Assembly (NCBI GenBank): GCA_031367195.1
Contig: JANLPL010000250.1
Location: 12,831-76,830 of the forward strand
DNA length: 64,000 bases
From: Roseiarcus sp031367195
GTDB lineage: Bacteria; Pseudomonadota; Alphaproteobacteria; Rhizobiales; Beijerinckiaceae
Reading direction: 5' to 3'
Shown here: positions 44,849 through 54,716 of the stretch, one piece after another
How positions within the stretch are numbered: the stretch's first letter is position 1
Layout: each line of letters begins with the position of its first letter
The notes under the pieces: model-generated
Seen by the model: the letters and a program-made list of their open reading frames with translations, nothing else
Told to the model about the DNA's origin: nothing
The model's database searches: none
Program-made: the position numbers and the translations under genes

Positions 44849-47800
44849 AGTGGCGTCTCGTATTTGCGTGCATGTTGGCGGCGTCGCTTGGCGCGGCCCC
44901 CGCGCGTGCGCAAAAACCAAGCGCTGCGGCCGAACCCGCGGTCGTCGAATTCGTCGCCAAGGGGGACGCGGGACTGTTGCCGACGCCGGGCCCCAATGGT
45001 GGGCCGCCGGTCGATGCTCCCTATCCGCATATCTATCAGGCCCCGCTGTTCGGCACGCTGTTCGCGGTCTCCTCCAGCGAAGCGGCGGTGGACGAGAGCG
45101 CTCTGCGCTACTACGCCTCGCTGCACAATTTCGTCCGCGCCAACGCCGAGATCAAACGGTTGAAGTCGCTGCATCCGAACTGGACGCCGCCGACCAACAT
45201 CTATTCGACTGCCGGCGCCGGCGCGGATGAGCAGCCGTTCTGGGATTTGCTCGCCGCCGACCGGTTCGAGGAATTGCGCGCCGGCATCGCGCTGAAGGAG
45301 CGCTCGAAGCCCGGCTGGAAACCCTCGCGCGATCTCCTCACCAAGATCGCCCGCAAGTCGGACATCGAGACGCTGGTCAGGAACTCCAACGAGAAGAAGC
45401 CGGCCGAGGCGCTCGCCGTCGCCGACGGCGACCCGTCCATTCTGCATTGTGCTTATATGGACGCCAACTGGCGCGTCGCCGACGCCTTCCTTGACGTCGG
45501 CCTGCCCAAGCGCGCCTTCGAGATCTACCACGCCATCATCGCCACCTGTCCCGATCACGATGAGCGGCTGACGACGGTTCGCAAGGCCATCTCGCGTTTC
45601 AGCTTCGCCCAAACCGCCTCGCTGATCGCGATGGGCGCCAAATCCGCCGATGGGGCGACCGAATTCGACGCCGCCAAAATCGATCTTACGCGCGCGCGGA
45701 TCGCCGCCGTCAACCAGGGCGAGAGCAAGGAGGCCATCGGCCCGGAGGCGCTCGCCGATTTCTTCGCCGAAGCGTCGCGCACCAAGGTGCGCGCCGATCT
45801 CGGACTGGCCGGATGGTTCGAATATAACCGCGACCAATTCGACAAAGCCGAGCATTGGTTTTCGCTTGTCTCGCTGGGCAGACCGGCGGGCGCGGATGCG
45901 ACTGCCGTCAATCTGGCGGAAGGGCGCGCATTGTCGCTCCTGAAGCTCGGCCGTGTCGAAGACGCGCTCAATCTGTCCTATATTTGGCGCAACGTTTCCA
46001 AGACGATGCGCGAAACCTACATCGGGGCCAGCGCCTCCTTGCTGACGCGCGCCTCGCCGCCGCCCGACGTGTCGGAAAAAGCGCTGGCGGACTTTGTCGC
46101 CATTGTCGAGACCGATCGCAGCACTGTCGGCGCGCAGGCGATCGGCTGGTATCGCTACAACAGCGGCGAGTGGGACGACGCCGCATTGTGGTTCAAGTCC
46201 ACACTTGTTTGGACGGGCGTGGACGACGCCGCCGGCCCCAGGGACCGCCAAGTCGATGCGGAAGTCGCAAGCCTGATCGAGGGTTACGGCCGCGCGCTCG
46301 CGCACGCCCATCGGATGGACGAGGCGACCCGGCTCGCCGACCGCTGGCGCGTCGGCGGCGCGGCGCTGGAGACGGTATTCGTCAATCTGATGAGCGGCGC
46401 CATCGAGGCCGCGCCCTCCGTCGGCGTGCTGTCGCCCGATCAACTCGCCGATTTCGCCGACATCGCGCGCGCTCGACAGTTGGTCGCCGGGGCCGCTTCG
46501 CTCGGCTGGCTCCACTATCGTTCGAGCGATTACGCCAACGCGATCGTCTGGTTCCGCGATGCGATCGGCTGGAGCCAGCAGGGACGCGGCGATCTAGGGT
46601 CCAATCAGGGGCTCGCGCTTTCGCTCAAACAGACCGGCCAATTCGCCGAAGCCGAAGAGGTCGCCTGGACCTTCGCCAAAGACTCCGCCGATATGCGGGC
46701 GATCTACGTCTCCGCCGTCGTCGCTCAACTCTCCCCCGACAAGGCGGCCTTGTCGGGCGGACGGCTCAATCGCTTCATAGGTCTTGTCGGCGCGGACCGC
46801 TCCTCCGTCGGCGCGCAGGCGCTCGGTTGGTATCGGCTTAAAGCGGGCAATTGCGCCTATGCCGCGCCATGGTTCCGCAAGGCTACCGCCTGGAGCGCCG
46901 CCGGTGCCGAGGACGCCGACACCGCACGCGGTCTCGCTTTGTCCTTGAAGTCGGTCGGCGACTTCGCGCTGGCCGAAGACCTCGCATACGCCTGGCGCGA
47001 CCGCGATCCCGAATTGCGTAAGCTCTACGTCGCCATCGGCGTGGAAGAACTGACGAGCGAGGCGCCAGTAATTGCGGTTAGCGAAGCGCGCGTGCGCAGG
47101 CTGTCCGAGCAGGTATTGTCCGATCACAATCTGGCCGGCGCACGGGCGATTGGTTGGTGGCGCTACCGGCAGGCCGCCTGCGGCTTTGGCGGGCAATGGT
47201 TGCGGCTGGCGATCGATTGGAACGACGCGGACAAGCGCGACGCCAAGACCGACGAGGGCTTTGGCCTGACGCTTCGCGCGACAGGTCGACTGACCCAGGC
47301 GGCGCGCCTCGCGCGACCTTGGGCCGACAGCGTCCCCCTGATGAAGAAGCTCTATATCGACGTGATGGTCGAAGAGCTTTCGCGCGACAACCCGCCGGAG
47401 CCGATCGACGAAGCCCGATTGAAGGATTTCGTCGGCGTGATCGAGCCGATCAAGTCGCCGCTCGGCGCGCAGGCGCTTGGCTGGTACCGCCTTGAGCGCA
47501 ACGAACTCGATGAGGCCGCGCGCTGGTTCAAAAACGCCATCGACTGGTGGCCGCCGCAGCGGCTCGATCTGTCGAAGCGCCTGTCGGCGCCGGTTGACGA
47601 CTACCAGCCGATCCTCGCCAAGCTCGCGCTCGACATCGAGGACTATCGCCGCACGCCGCGCGCCTATCCCAATTCCTCGTCGTTGATCGGCAAGAGCACG
47701 GAATCCTACGTCAACACAGAGGAGGGCTTCGCCAAGACCCAGGAAGGCTATGCGCAGACGCTTCGCGCGCTCGGCCGCGTCGAGGAGGCCGAGGCCATCG

Positions 47801-50800
47801 CCTGGGCCTGGCGCGACCGCTGGCCGTCGCTGCGCCAGCTCTATGTCTATATCGCCGCCGATGAACTCGCGCGCGCGGACGGGCCGGAGATTTCGCCCGA
47901 GCGGCTGCGCCGCTACGCCGCCGCGATCGAGGACGCGCGCTCGGCGCCCGCAGCCGCGGCGATGGCGTGGCGTCTGCTCCGCGCGAAATCGGCCGAGCCG
48001 GCGGCGCAATGGTTCGAAAAGGCGCTGGCCTGGGCGCCGTCGGAACCGCCCGACGCGGGGTTGGTCGAGGGCTATGTCGCCGCCCTGCAAGGCGCCAGGA
48101 AATTCGCGGAAGCCGACAAGTTCGCTGCGCGCTGGCGCGGCGTTTCGCCGCGTTTCGACCTGATCTATCTCAAGAGCGAGTTGGCGAGCCTTCGCGCTTC
48201 CGGCGGCGCCGACGCCGCGAGCGCGGCCAAATACGCCGATATCGAAAGCGAGATCGACAAATCCCGCTCGGGCGAGGGCGCGTTGTCGCTCGGCTGGCTC
48301 GCCTATGAAACGAAGGATTACGAGCGCGCGCTGACCTGGTTTCGCCATGCGGTGGAATGGGGCGGCGACGCTTCCAAATCAAGGGAAGGCGTCGCGTTGT
48401 CGCTGCGCGCGCTCGAACGTTTCGCTGATCTCGCCGAATTCGGCTATGCCGAGCGCGGCGTCTCGACCGCGATCCGCGACGTCTATTACGGCGGCATGAT
48501 CGCCTGGCTGACCGCCGACAAGCCGCTGCGCGACGTCGCGCCGGAGGCTCGGGCGCATTTCGAACAGGCCGTGCTCGCCGATAAGAGCGTGGCTGCCGCC
48601 CAAGCGCTCGGCTGGGGCGCGGCGATGCGCGGCGAATGGCCGGCGTCGCGCCGCTGGTTCGACAACGCCGTCGCCTGGAGCGGGTTCGATCCGCTGGCCG
48701 TTCCCGTGAAGCCCGACGCGGACCGCGTCAAGCTGGTCGAGGGTTTGGTTCAGGCGTTGCGCGGGGCGGGAGACGCGGCCCGCGCCGAAAACGTCGCCTT
48801 TGTCTGGCGTGACGAAAGCCCGGCGCTCGCGGGCCTCTACTTGCAAATCTTCACGCAAGCCCTCGCCGAGGACGCAACCCCGCTGGCGCCGCAACGGCTC
48901 GCCCGCTTCGCCGCCTACGCGCAAAGCCAGCGTTCGTCCGAGGCGGCGGGCGCGCTGGGATGGCGGTTCTATCGCGCCAAGGCGCCGCACGACGCGATTG
49001 GTTGGTTTGAGCGCGCGCTCGTCTGGGCGCCCGAGGGGCCGCCGCCGGCCAAACTCGCCGAAGGCTATGCGCTGTCGCTGCGCGCCGCGGGGCGGCTTCT
49101 CGACACCGAGAATTTCGCTTACGGGCTCGTCGCCGACCCCGACATGCGCGCGGCCTATATCTCCGTCGTGGTCGCCGAACTCGCCGAAGACAAGGCCGAT
49201 CTGGCGCCCGCGCGGCTCGACCGCTTCGTCGCCGTGGTCGCCGACGCCCGCTCCGCGATCGGCGCGCAGGCGCTGGGCTGGCGCCGGCTCAACCAGGACA
49301 ATTGCGTCTATGCCGCGCCCTGGTTCCGCAAGGCGCGCGCCTGGAGCAGCGACGCCACGGAGGAGGCGCAGACCACGCGCGGTCTCGCGCTCGCGTTGCG
49401 CAAGGTCGGCGCCTTCGCCCAGGCCGAGGATCTTGCCTATGGCTGGGGTGACCGCAATCCCGAGATGCGGAGCCTGTTCGTCGACATCGGTATCGAGGAA
49501 CTGACCAGCGAAGCGCCGGTGATCGCGATGAGCGAGCCGCGTGTGCGCCGCCTGTCGGAACGGGTGTTGTCGGAGCGCCATGTCAAGGGCGCGCGGGCGC
49601 TGGCCTGGTGGCGCTACCGGCAGGCGGGCTGCGGCTATGGCGGCGATTGGTTCCGGCTCGCCACCGGCTGGAACGAGGATGACAAGCGCGACGCCAAGAC
49701 CGACGAGGGTTTTGGCCTGACCCTGCGCGCGTCCGGCCGGCTCGCGCGCGCGGAGGCGCTCGCCTATCCCTGGATCGACGCCGTTCCGCTGATGAAGAAG
49801 CTCTATATCGACGTGTTGGTCGAGGAGCTTTCGCGCGACAATCCGCCGGAGCCGGTCGATGAGGCGCGGCTGAAAGCCTTCGTCGCCACGATCGAGCCGA
49901 TCAAGTCGCCGCTCGGCGCGCAGGCTTTGGGCTGGTACCGCCTTGAGCGCGGCGAACTCGACGAAGCCGCGCGCTGGTTCAAAAACGCTATCGACTGGTG
50001 GCCGCCGCAAAAACCCGATCACTCCAGGCGACTGTCGGCGCCGGTCGACGATTACAAGCCGATCCTGGCCCGGCTCGCGCTGGAGCATAACGACTACCGC
50101 CGCACGCCGCGCGCCTATCCGAATTCCTCCTCGCTGATCGGCAAGAGCACGGAAGACTACGTCAACACCGAGCAAGGCTTCGCCAAGACTCAGGAAGGCT
50201 ACGTGCAGACGCTTCGCGCGCTCGGGCGCGTCGAAGAGGCCGAGGCGATCGCCTTCGCCTGGCGCGACCGCTCGCCGTCGTTGCGCGCGCTCTATCTCGA
50301 TATGGCCGCCACCGAACTGGATCGACGCGACGGGCCGGCGCTCGCGCCCGAGCGTTTGCAGCGCTTCCTTGAGGCGATCGAGGCCGATCAATCCCCCGCC
50401 GGCGCCGCCGCGATGGCGTGGCGGCAATTTCGGCTCAACGCGTTTGAGAACGCCAGCGATTGGTTCCAGAAGGCGCTCGCGTGGTCGAAGGGCGCGGCGC
50501 CGCCGCCCAGTCTCGTCGCGGGATATGTGATGGCGTTGCAGGGCGCGAAGAAGTTCGAGGCGGCCAAATCGGTAGCGGAGAAATGGCGCGGCGCCTCTGT
50601 CGAGCTTAATCTCGTCTATGTCCAGAGCGAACTGCAATGGCTGCGCGCCACCGGCAAGGCGGACAATGTCACCGCCGCCCAATTCGCCGAGATCGAAAAG
50701 ACCATGAACGGCGCGAAGTCGGCGGACGGCGCGTTGTCGCTCGCCTGGATCGCCTATGACGTGCACGACTACGCACACGCGCTGCTTTGGTTCCGCAACG

Positions 50801-53800
50801 CCGCGCTTTGGGGCGCCGACACGGTCGAGCCCAAGGCGAAGGAGGGCATAGCGCTCTCTCTGCGCGGGCTCGAAAAGTTCGAGGAATTGGCGGCTTTCGG
50901 CTATGCCGAGCGCGCCGTTTCGCCCGCCTTGCACGACGCCTATTTCGGCGGAATGGTCGTTTGGCTCACCTCCGACAAGCCTTTGCGCGAGGTGAAGCCC
51001 GAGGCGCGCGCGCAGTTCGAGCAGGCGGTCGGCGGAGAAAGCAGCGTCGTCGGCGCGCAGGCGCTCGCCTGGGGCTCGCTGATGCGCAACGACTGGGGTC
51101 AGGCGCGCAAATGGTTCGAGACCGCCATCGACTGGAGCGGCTTCGACGCGCTGGCGCCGCAGGGACCGCAGGACGCCGACCATTCCAAGCTGGTTGAGGG
51201 CTATGTACAGGCCTTGCGCGCCAGCGGCGAACTCGGCCGCGCCGAGGACGTCGCCTATATCTGGCGCGACGAGAGTCTGACGCTCGGCGGCCTTTACCTC
51301 GAAATTTTCACGCAGGAACTCTCGGCTGACAAAGCCGATCTCACCGACGAGCGGATCGCGCGCTTCGCCGCCGTCGCGGAAGCGCGCCGCTCGCCGCCGG
51401 CCGCCGGCGCGCTGGGCTGGCGCGCCTATCGCGGCAAGACGTTCGCGGACGCGATAAGCTGGTTCGAGAAGGCGATTCACTGGTCGCCGAGCGGCAAAGG
51501 CGACGCCAAACTCGACGAGGGTTACGCGCTGTCGCTGCGCGCGAGCGGCCGGTTGGTCGAGGCGGAGGATTTCGCCTGGGATCACCGGGCCGAATCGCGC
51601 GAAATTCGCACCGCCTATGTCGCCGCCTTCTCCGATCAATTGCTCGATCCAAAACTGTCGCCGAAATTGTCGGCGCTGCGGCTCGCCCGTTTCGGGCAGA
51701 TCGTGACGTCGGACAAAATTTCCACCGGCGCCTCCGCACTCGGCTGGCGGCGCATCCAGGACGGCAATTGCGGCTATTCGCTCGGCTGGTTCCGTAAGGC
51801 GATCGCGTGGTCGGAGGGCGGGCGCGGCGACGACAAGCTCTATTCCGGTTTCGCGCAAGGGTTGCGCGCGGTCGGCATGTTCAACGAAGCCGAGGACGCC
51901 GCCTTCACCTGGGCCGATCGTTCGGCCGAGGCGCACGAACTCTACATCAACATCGTCATCGAGGAATTGACCCGGCAATGGCCGCGCGTGCCGATGAATG
52001 AGACGCGCACCGCCCGTTTCGCCGGCCTCGTGCAGGCCGATCGTTCGACGCCCGGTGCGCAGGCGCTCGGCTGGCGGCGTTACATGCAGGCCGGCTGCGG
52101 CTATGGCGGGCGCTGGTTCGAACTCGCGGCGAACTGGGCTCCCGACCGGCGCGGCGACGCCCATCTCAACGAAGGCTATGCGCTGACCCTGCGCGCGACC
52201 GGACGCCTCACGCGCGCCGAATCCATCGCCTATCCCTGGATCGAGCGCGCCCCGGCGATGAAGAAGCTTTATATCGACGTCGCCGTCGAGGAATTGTCGC
52301 GCGACAATCCGCCCGAGCCGATCCCGGAGACGCGCGTGGCCGCGTTCGAGACCGTCTTCGCCTCTATCCATTCCGCGCTCGGTGCGCAGGCGCTGGGCTG
52401 GTACCGTTTCGCGCGCCACGAGAACGAGGGCGCGGCGCACTGGTTCCAGCTTGCGCTCGACTGGTGGCCCTCGCTGCCGCCCGACGCCAACCAGAAGCTC
52501 GCGACGCCGGTCGACGACTACAAGCCGATCCTGGCCCAGCTCGCGCTGCGCCCCGAGGATTACCGCCGCACGCCGCGAGCCTATCCCAATTCCTCGCTGC
52601 TGATCGGTCACAGCCTGGAATCCTACGTCAACACCGAGGCCGGCCTCGCCAAGACGGTCGAGGGCTACGTGCGGGCGCTGTTCGCGCTGTCGCGTTACGA
52701 TCAGGCCGAGGCGCTCGCACTTCGCTGGGCGGACCGCTGGCCGCCTCTGCGCGGCCTGCTGATCGACATGGCGGCCGCCCAACTCGGCGCGCCCGACGCC
52801 GACCGGATCCAGCCCGATCGCCTGGCCCGCTTCGCCAAGCTGATCGAAGACGGCCACTCGCCGACCGGCGCCGAGGCGCTCGGTTGGCGCGCCTACAAGG
52901 CGAAAGACTATGTCGCCTCCGCGCGCTGGTTCCGCTCCGCCGTCGATTGGCGGCCGGCGGACGGCAAGATGAGCTTCGAAGTCGTGCGTGGCCTTGCCGA
53001 TTCGCTTGGCAATCTGAAGCAATATGACGAGGCGCTGAACGTGGTTTCGACCTGGCGCGCGCGGATGCCGGAACTCGACGACGTCGGTGTCGAAATCGGG
53101 CTCGACAGCGTGAAGGCGCTCGATCCAACTTCCCCGACCGCGATTGCGCGGATTCAGGAGATCGCCGCCAACGTCAGCAAGACCCATTCCACCAGCGGCG
53201 CGCTGTCGCTGGGATGGCTCGCCTATGGCCGCAAGGAACATCCCGGCGCCGAAGCCTGGTTCCGCAAAGCGATCGAATGGACGCCCACCGGCGGCGATCC
53301 CGATCCCAAGGCGCTTGAAGGCTACGCCCGCGCCTTGCAGGGCGAGCAGCGGTTTGACGATTTCATGCGCTTCACCGGCGAATGGAGCGAGCGCAGCGCC
53401 ACGCTCAAACCGCTGTATCTCGAAGCGGCGGCGCAGACGCTCGCGGTCGCCGCCGCCAATGGCGAAGACGTTCCCACCGATACGCTGGCGCGCGCCGGCA
53501 AGGCTTTCGCCGAGGCGCGCTCCTTCGCGGGCGCGCAGGCGCTCGCCTGGCAGCGCATTTCCCGCAAGGACTGGATCGCCGCCGCCGCCTGGTTCCAGGC
53601 GGCGCGCAATTGGTCGAAGGCTTCCGAGGAAGACCCCAAGACGACGGAAGGCCTAATCATCGCGCTGCGCAGCCTAAAGCGCGACGACGAGGCCGAGGCG
53701 CTCGCTTATCGCGGGGCAAGCCACGACGAAGTCCTGCGCGGGCTTTATCTCGAAATCGTCGCCGACCGGCTGACCCGCAGCCCTCCCTCGCCGCCCGATG

Positions 53801-54609
53801 AGAATGGCATGCGTCGCTATGCCGAGACCGCCATCGCGGCAAAGTCCGGCAATGGCGCGCAGGCGCTTGGTTGGTACTCCTACAACGCCCGGCAATATTC
53901 CGCCGCTGTAGCGTGGTTCGAGAAGGCGATTTCGTTCGAGCCGACCGAGAACGCCGCGCTCGGCCTCGCCTTCGCCTATCGCAAGATCGGCGACCGAGCG
54001 AATTACGCACGCGTCATACAAGCCTATCGCGAAACCTACGCCAAGATCGCCGAACTCGGCGGCCGGCGCGGTTCGACGCGCGAACGCCGCGCGGCGTTCG
54101 AGAGCGACGTGGCGCCGATCAAGCGTTTCCGCGCCACGCTGTCCGAATATCCCGCTCGGCGCGTGACGTCGCAGGGCGCGGGCGCCGGCGGGGGGAGCGC
54201 GCTCGGCTGGCGGCTCCTCAACCAAAGCCGGCCGATCGAGGCAGCGCAAGCGTTCGAGTCGGCGCTCCAGACGACGACCGGGCGGGCGCGCCAGGACGCG
54301 GCTTACGGGCGCTCGCTGGCGTTGCTGGCGGCCGGCGACACCGGCGCGGCGGGGCGCTCGGCCGCCTCCATCGACCTCAATAAGCAACAACGCAACGAGG
54401 TCGGCGTGCAACTGCTCGCCCGCCGCGCCTGGGACGCCTACAACGCCGACCGCTACGCCGAGGCGCTGCATTGGCTCGACCGCCGCGCCGCTTTCGCGCC
54501 AGAGACCCGCGATCTCATTCAGATGCGCGCGTGGTGCCTGCAACGGCTCGGACGGACCGAACAGTCGAGCGCAATTCAGTCGCAGCTCGACCAACAATTG
54601 TCGCCGTAA
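44842..54609 (+). CDS. giant secreted TPR-like repeat protein of the cellulose operon
   Basis: A 3,255-residue protein with a signal peptide (cleavage after ARA in APARAQKP), so periplasmic or outer-membrane associated. After about 300 N-terminal residues it consists of some 26 helical repeats resembling TPR/Sel1 units, recognised by GAQALGWYR, a variable stretch and WFxxAxxW. Units 4-24 are ordered as three copies of a seven-unit block of 817-822 residues. Each block holds one 53-residue insertion with PVDDYxPIL and YRRTPRAYPNSS. It lies where bcsC or bcsK stands in other operons, but there is no C-terminal beta-barrel signature, unlike BcsC. I infer a scaffold for cellulose export, closest to the TPR protein BcsK of type III operons. 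Confidence 0.85.
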   Translation: MLKWRLVFACMLAASLGAAPARAQKPSAAAEPAVVEFVAKGDAGLLPTPGPNGGPPVDAPYPHIYQAPLFGTLFAVSSSEAAVDESALRYYASLHNFVRANAEIKRLKSLHPNWTPPTNIYSTAGAGADEQPFWDLLAADRFEELRAGIALKERSKPGWKPSRDLLTKIARKSDIETLVRNSNEKKPAEALAVADGDPSILHCAYMDANWRVADAFLDVGLPKRAFEIYHAIIATCPDHDERLTTVRKAISRFSFAQTASLIAMGAKSADGATEFDAAKIDLTRARIAAVNQGESKEAIGPEALADFFAEASRTKVRADLGLAGWFEYNRDQFDKAEHWFSLVSLGRPAGADATAVNLAEGRALSLLKLGRVEDALNLSYIWRNVSKTMRETYIGASASLLTRASPPPDVSEKALADFVAIVETDRSTVGAQAIGWYRYNSGEWDDAALWFKSTLVWTGVDDAAGPRDRQVDAEVASLIEGYGRALAHAHRMDEATRLADRWRVGGAALETVFVNLMSGAIEAAPSVGVLSPDQLADFADIARARQLVAGAASLGWLHYRSSDYANAIVWFRDAIGWSQQGRGDLGSNQGLALSLKQTGQFAEAEEVAWTFAKDSADMRAIYVSAVVAQLSPDKAALSGGRLNRFIGLVGADRSSVGAQALGWYRLKAGNCAYAAPWFRKATAWSAAGAEDADTARGLALSLKSVGDFALAEDLAYAWRDRDPELRKLYVAIGVEELTSEAPVIAVSEARVRRLSEQVLSDHNLAGARAIGWWRYRQAACGFGGQWLRLAIDWNDADKRDAKTDEGFGLTLRATGRLTQAARLARPWADSVPLMKKLYIDVMVEELSRDNPPEPIDEARLKDFVGVIEPIKSPLGAQALGWYRLERNELDEAARWFKNAIDWWPPQRLDLSKRLSAPVDDYQPILAKLALDIEDYRRTPRAYPNSSSLIGKSTESYVNTEEGFAKTQEGYAQTLRALGRVEEAEAIAWAWRDRWPSLRQLYVYIAADELARADGPEISPERLRRYAAAIEDARSAPAAAAMAWRLLRAKSAEPAAQWFEKALAWAPSEPPDAGLVEGYVAALQGARKFAEADKFAARWRGVSPRFDLIYLKSELASLRASGGADAASAAKYADIESEIDKSRSGEGALSLGWLAYETKDYERALTWFRHAVEWGGDASKSREGVALSLRALERFADLAEFGYAERGVSTAIRDVYYGGMIAWLTADKPLRDVAPEARAHFEQAVLADKSVAAAQALGWGAAMRGEWPASRRWFDNAVAWSGFDPLAVPVKPDADRVKLVEGLVQALRGAGDAARAENVAFVWRDESPALAGLYLQIFTQALAEDATPLAPQRLARFAAYAQSQRSSEAAGALGWRFYRAKAPHDAIGWFERALVWAPEGPPPAKLAEGYALSLRAAGRLLDTENFAYGLVADPDMRAAYISVVVAELAEDKADLAPARLDRFVAVVADARSAIGAQALGWRRLNQDNCVYAAPWFRKARAWSSDATEEAQTTRGLALALRKVGAFAQAEDLAYGWGDRNPEMRSLFVDIGIEELTSEAPVIAMSEPRVRRLSERVLSERHVKGARALAWWRYRQAGCGYGGDWFRLATGWNEDDKRDAKTDEGFGLTLRASGRLARAEALAYPWIDAVPLMKKLYIDVLVEELSRDNPPEPVDEARLKAFVATIEPIKSPLGAQALGWYRLERGELDEAARWFKNAIDWWPPQKPDHSRRLSAPVDDYKPILARLALEHNDYRRTPRAYPNSSSLIGKSTEDYVNTEQGFAKTQEGYVQTLRALGRVEEAEAIAFAWRDRSPSLRALYLDMAATELDRRDGPALAPERLQRFLEAIEADQSPAGAAAMAWRQFRLNAFENASDWFQKALAWSKGAAPPPSLVAGYVMALQGAKKFEAAKSVAEKWRGASVELNLVYVQSELQWLRATGKADNVTAAQFAEIEKTMNGAKSADGALSLAWIAYDVHDYAHALLWFRNAALWGADTVEPKAKEGIALSLRGLEKFEELAAFGYAERAVSPALHDAYFGGMVVWLTSDKPLREVKPEARAQFEQAVGGESSVVGAQALAWGSLMRNDWGQARKWFETAIDWSGFDALAPQGPQDADHSKLVEGYVQALRASGELGRAEDVAYIWRDESLTLGGLYLEIFTQELSADKADLTDERIARFAAVAEARRSPPAAGALGWRAYRGKTFADAISWFEKAIHWSPSGKGDAKLDEGYALSLRASGRLVEAEDFAWDHRAESREIRTAYVAAFSDQLLDPKLSPKLSALRLARFGQIVTSDKISTGASALGWRRIQDGNCGYSLGWFRKAIAWSEGGRGDDKLYSGFAQGLRAVGMFNEAEDAAFTWADRSAEAHELYINIVIEELTRQWPRVPMNETRTARFAGLVQADRSTPGAQALGWRRYMQAGCGYGGRWFELAANWAPDRRGDAHLNEGYALTLRATGRLTRAESIAYPWIERAPAMKKLYIDVAVEELSRDNPPEPIPETRVAAFETVFASIHSALGAQALGWYRFARHENEGAAHWFQLALDWWPSLPPDANQKLATPVDDYKPILAQLALRPEDYRRTPRAYPNSSLLIGHSLESYVNTEAGLAKTVEGYVRALFALSRYDQAEALALRWADRWPPLRGLLIDMAAAQLGAPDADRIQPDRLARFAKLIEDGHSPTGAEALGWRAYKAKDYVASARWFRSAVDWRPADGKMSFEVVRGLADSLGNLKQYDEALNVVSTWRARMPELDDVGVEIGLDSVKALDPTSPTAIARIQEIAANVSKTHSTSGALSLGWLAYGRKEHPGAEAWFRKAIEWTPTGGDPDPKALEGYARALQGEQRFDDFMRFTGEWSERSATLKPLYLEAAAQTLAVAAANGEDVPTDTLARAGKAFAEARSFAGAQALAWQRISRKDWIAAAAWFQAARNWSKASEEDPKTTEGLIIALRSLKRDDEAEALAYRGASHDEVLRGLYLEIVADRLTRSPPSPPDENGMRRYAETAIAAKSGNGAQALGWYSYNARQYSAAVAWFEKAISFEPTENAALGLAFAYRKIGDRANYARVIQAYRETYAKIAELGGRRGSTRERRAAFESDVAPIKRFRATLSEYPARRVTSQGAGAGGGSALGWRLLNQSRPIEAAQAFESALQTTTGRARQDAAYGRSLALLAAGDTGAAGRSAASIDLNKQQRNEVGVQLLARRAWDAYNADRYAEALHWLDRRAAFAPETRDLIQMRAWCLQRLGRTEQSSAIQSQLDQQLSP
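46810..54189 (+). repeat. three direct copies of a ~2.46-kb coding repeat
   Basis: The copies start at 46810, 49261 and 51727 and the third ends near 54189; lengths are 2,451, 2,466 and about 2,463 bases, all multiples of three. The anchor PVDDY lies at 47590, 50041 and 52507. Unit by unit, 4 matches 11 and 18 (GNCAYAAPWF, DNCVYAAPWF, GNCGYSLGWF), 5 matches 12 and 19 (CGFGG, CGYGG, CGYGG), and so on to 10, 17 and 24. Confidence 0.85.
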
Positions 54610-54716
54610 GGGAATCGTCAACCAAAACGCAAGCATTGTTTGCTAACCATAGGGAAGCTTGGCGGCGGGTTCGGCCTGACGACAAGGCAATGTTCGGCGT
54701 TTGTCGGGTGCGTGAA

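Noticed and set aside
48379..53241. A 1,620-codon open frame on the minus strand opposite the giant repeat gene
   Set aside because: It mirrors the repeats and GC codon bias of the plus-strand gene, and its translation is Arg/Gly-rich without any fold or motif. It is a shadow.
46810..54189. The 2.46-kb direct repeats considered as a mobile element or gene amplification of separate genes
   Set aside because: They lie in one uninterrupted frame, with no terminal inverted repeats or transposase, and the copies have diverged clearly.
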